This document shows positions 61,162 to 64,000 of a DNA stretch of 64,000 nt, piece after piece. How positions within the stretch are numbered: the first letter of the stretch is position 1; each line of letters opens with the position of its first letter. Location: NCBI GenBank assembly GCA_037074765.1, contig JBAMDO010000197.1:1-64000 (forward strand). The letters run 5' to 3'. Source of the stretch: Mansonella perstans. Taxonomy: Eukaryota > Nematoda > Chromadorea > Rhabditida > Onchocercidae. Below the pieces are notes generated by a model, which was not told where the DNA came from, did not search any database, and saw only the letters and a program-made list of their open reading frames with translations. The translations under genes were made by a program, and so were the position numbers.

Positions 61162-64000
61162 CTGGAACTTGTCTCAGTATTAGTAATACTTAATAATTCC
61201 AATTTTAATACTGATATTGTGCCGATACTACTACTTGGTTGAACTGATATCAAGATTGCTCGTCAGTACCAGTTTAGCTATGCTTACATTATCAGCTATT
61301 TAGCTAGCACCGTTATCAAATTGCCGATATCGGTATGCTAATGGTACATCAAACATCAGACATTCTTATTCAAAGAAATTCAGAGTAATAAATTAAAATA
61401 TCGCGGAATAAAATTTTTACAACCACTAGTTATCGTTGTTGCTCCATTTGCTAACGTAGCTTGTAGGGCTACAAGATCTTATATATGTCAGATCCTGTAG
61501 TACAGCCGTTTTTAAAGCAGAAACAGTCAGTATGCTGAGATAACGATGTTTTTATTGCCTTAAATTATAGGCAAATATGGGAACAGATGGGAAAACGATC
61601 TTCGTGCCAGTTATCAGTTGGTTATCAACAGTGTTCGTTGTTTACTGAGAATAAGAAATTCCATTTATTTATCAAGAAACGATATGCTTGATAATTCTTC
61701 AACAGCCAGCATTCATTTAATCATATCAGTTATTACATTACAGTATAATTTTGGCGCTTAAAATGAGAATAACAAAAGTTTAAGAAATGCAATCTTTTGA
61801 CAGATTCGTATCGTAAGACTAATTTCTGACAAGACAGTGAGTATTTTGCTTTTTTCTTTAGAACATTTAATTTTTTTTGTGGCAAACTAAGTCAGTAATT
61901 GAAATTACTGCTTTTTCAACCCTAATTTGCGACATCTATTCCACTTCATTTGTGATGATCAGAATTTGTGGACTTGAATCAAGACTAAAGTGAACTGCTG
62001 AGTAATTCTCAGTGCAGCAGATAGGAAAGGACTTAAACTGCAAAAAAATCCATTTTTAGGTGGACTGCACGACCTGATATGCATCTACGATTTCACTTCC
62101 GCAACCATGTGATGTCGACACTGCTTGCATGACAAAAATGATGTTATCAAATATATCATAAATGATTAAATTTTGGTATTATTTTGAGGCAATCACAGTG
62201 AATTCTGTGCTTTGCTTAAAATGCATCATTTATTAAAGCATTTTCGAAAAAGTTACCTGAATTATCATTTAGACTACTTCACCGAATTAATATAGCTAGA
62301 ACCGTGGATTTCGAGGCCATTCACGTTGCTGATAACATCCTATTCGTTGTCTTTTCTGGATAAAGTTAGATGATAATTCTAGTACGAAAATCCCCAGATT
62401 GCAAAATAGAAGCATATCATCATTAGAGAAGTGCATGCGGAATTTTAAATGAATTAAGCTGAAGGATGGTTCGGAAACTTTGTTACAACCTGACTTGATG
62501 CATTTGGACTGATAAATGGGAATGAATTCGAGCTTTCCCAGATACAGAAAGTTTTATTTATGAATTAATTTGAATCTTTTGTCGTATCGTACAAGCTGTA
62601 AATTTTTACATTGCACTATATATATTTATAAATATTACTATTTAAATAAAGCTCTATACATATATACAGCTTTTTGTCCAACAAATTCCTCAATCTAAAA
62701 AAAATTATATATACAATATTTTTAAATAAATTTGAGTGTATTTTATAACAGTCTATAATAGTTTAGTGCTTAATTTTAAATTTATGTTTTTTCTTCCCAG
62801 TCATCTATTGTTTGCTTATTCTTTCATATTTATTTTAATTTGAGTGAATTTATTAGATAAAAAGCAAATTGGAGTGGTTCTTCATTTGAACCCAACACAG
62901 TCGTAAGCGGAAGCAAGTGATGGTATCAACAACGCATTTGGCGTAAGAACAAACTGTTTGAGCAAGAATTTACACGGTTAAATCCTTCAAACGAGAAATG
63001 AAACCATTGAAAATTTAAAACAAATAACTCTGAGCAAACAATAACGGATAATCCTTTTATTTTTACAGGGAAGTTGTTGAAGAACTTATTGCCAGTCATT
63101 TCATGGTATTTGCTGTTGTAAGACACTGGAAAACAAAAGAACTCTCAATAAGTAGATGCTTTATGAGCAGTTAAAAATGATGGGTGATTCTGCATCCAAT
63201 TCTGCTGCATGAAACCCCAATTCTGGGGTTTCATGCAGCAAACGAAAAATTCCTTCAGCGAATTGTGATTGCGAGTTCCAACAAAAAGTGTATTTTTTTT
63301 ATATAACAACCGAAGATAACCATCTCAGTAATTTTTTCAACGAAAGTCCCAAAAAACACTTCTTAAAACCAAATTTGCACCAAAAAGAAATCATGACTAC
63401 TGTTTATTGACCTGATACCATAGCAATATCGGAATACTGATGTAACCATTATATTCGGTAAGCATATTCTGAAGCTCGATGAGATACATCGAAAATTATA
63501 GGTTTTTAACCACCATTAGCTAAATAAAGAAATTCAAATACTTTTCATAACATTCAAATATCAATCGTTGGAAAGTGCCTCAAAAGCTGAGCAATTTGAG
63601 CAATAAAGTCTCGCTTATCTGCCATAGTCAGTAACCTTTCATTCATGGATCAACGCTTCTTCAAGAGTATTTTGCACCCACAACACAATATTTTAGAAAA
63701 ATAAGTTCCAGGAGTTCGGAATTCTTTGTTGCTTATTTCTCATCGGTAAACTCCATTGATTGTTGGGTTCCTACTTTGATTAATATGAATGAGTTCAAAT
63801 TCAATTATAATAACTTAAAATTTACAGTTCGAAAATGCAATTTCTTTTGTACAATTCAATATGTACAAGACCATTTTCTGCAAGAAGTTATGTTTTCGAT
63901 ATCTGTATTTCTTCTCTGCACTATTCACTCATTTGTTTCCTCAATTTTTTTACATATAGAAGAACTATTTAATAAAAATAGTGCAGATAAAATTCTTTTT
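61162..64000. other. 3'-end gene-free stretch
   Basis: No gene seen on either strand. It holds the PLA2 upstream region, an AT-rich block near 62600-62860 and the perfect hairpin at 63203-63240. A minus-strand open stretch at 62926-63126 has no recognisable motif. Confidence 0.55.
63203..63240. repeat. Perfect 17-bp hairpin with 4-nt loop
   Basis: TGCTGCATGAAACCCCA and its exact reverse complement are separated by ATTC. It is GC-richer than its surroundings, and the flanks do not extend the symmetry. Confidence 0.9.

Overview
The window reads as nuclear DNA from a nematode, most likely a filarial or other spirurid worm. It is strongly AT-rich and full of poly(A)/poly(T) tracts. Introns are short to medium, with GT donors and the TTTCAG / TTTTAG acceptors typical of nematodes. 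The recognisable genes have clear animal orthologues, and there is a decayed LTR retroelement with a BEL/Pao-like gag. The species is inferred from style only; nothing here proves it.

Layout. Positions 1-7326 hold no gene I can support, only repeats, a foldback repeat and a TG microsatellite. 7327-13166 (+) is a 16-exon gene for a NO66/JMJC-1 family JmjC oxygenase. It converges, about 475 bp apart, on a five-exon O-methyltransferase gene with a signal-like N-terminus (13641-15335, -). Next on the minus strand is a PLD3/PLD4-type phospholipase D family gene (16406-24994). Its first intron carries the LTR element (20297-24765). 24995-28558 is intergenic and contains a broken tandem duplication. 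28559-33263 (-) is a seven-exon F-box gene with a polyglutamine stretch.

About 19.6 kb (33264-52880) then contains no gene I can recognise, only microsatellites, small duplications and a few weak candidate exons. 52881-58035 (-) is a complete 13-exon polo-like kinase (plk-1 type). 59993-61161 (-) is a complete three-exon secreted phospholipase A2 homologue. 61162-64000 shows no gene but has a perfect 17-bp hairpin.

The six genes do not form an obvious pathway. They cover chromatin/ribosomal-protein oxidation (NO66), small-molecule methylation, endolysosomal nucleic-acid or lipid turnover (PLD3-like), ubiquitin-ligase substrate choice (F-box), mitosis (PLK) and a secreted PLA2 fold. Five of the six lie on the minus strand, but the spacings are about 1-20 kb, so no operon can be claimed. 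All exon joins were worked out by hand from reading phase and splice consensus. Every joined CDS closes in frame, except that the first exon of the PLD gene cannot be joined with a normal donor.

Most unusual points: the PLA2 homologue keeps the catalytic His and distal Asp but has Arg where the calcium-binding Asp should be, and a degraded calcium loop. Its exon-2 acceptor is also duplicated 31 bp upstream. The PLD gene hosts an LTR element about 50 bp from an exon that lacks a usable donor.
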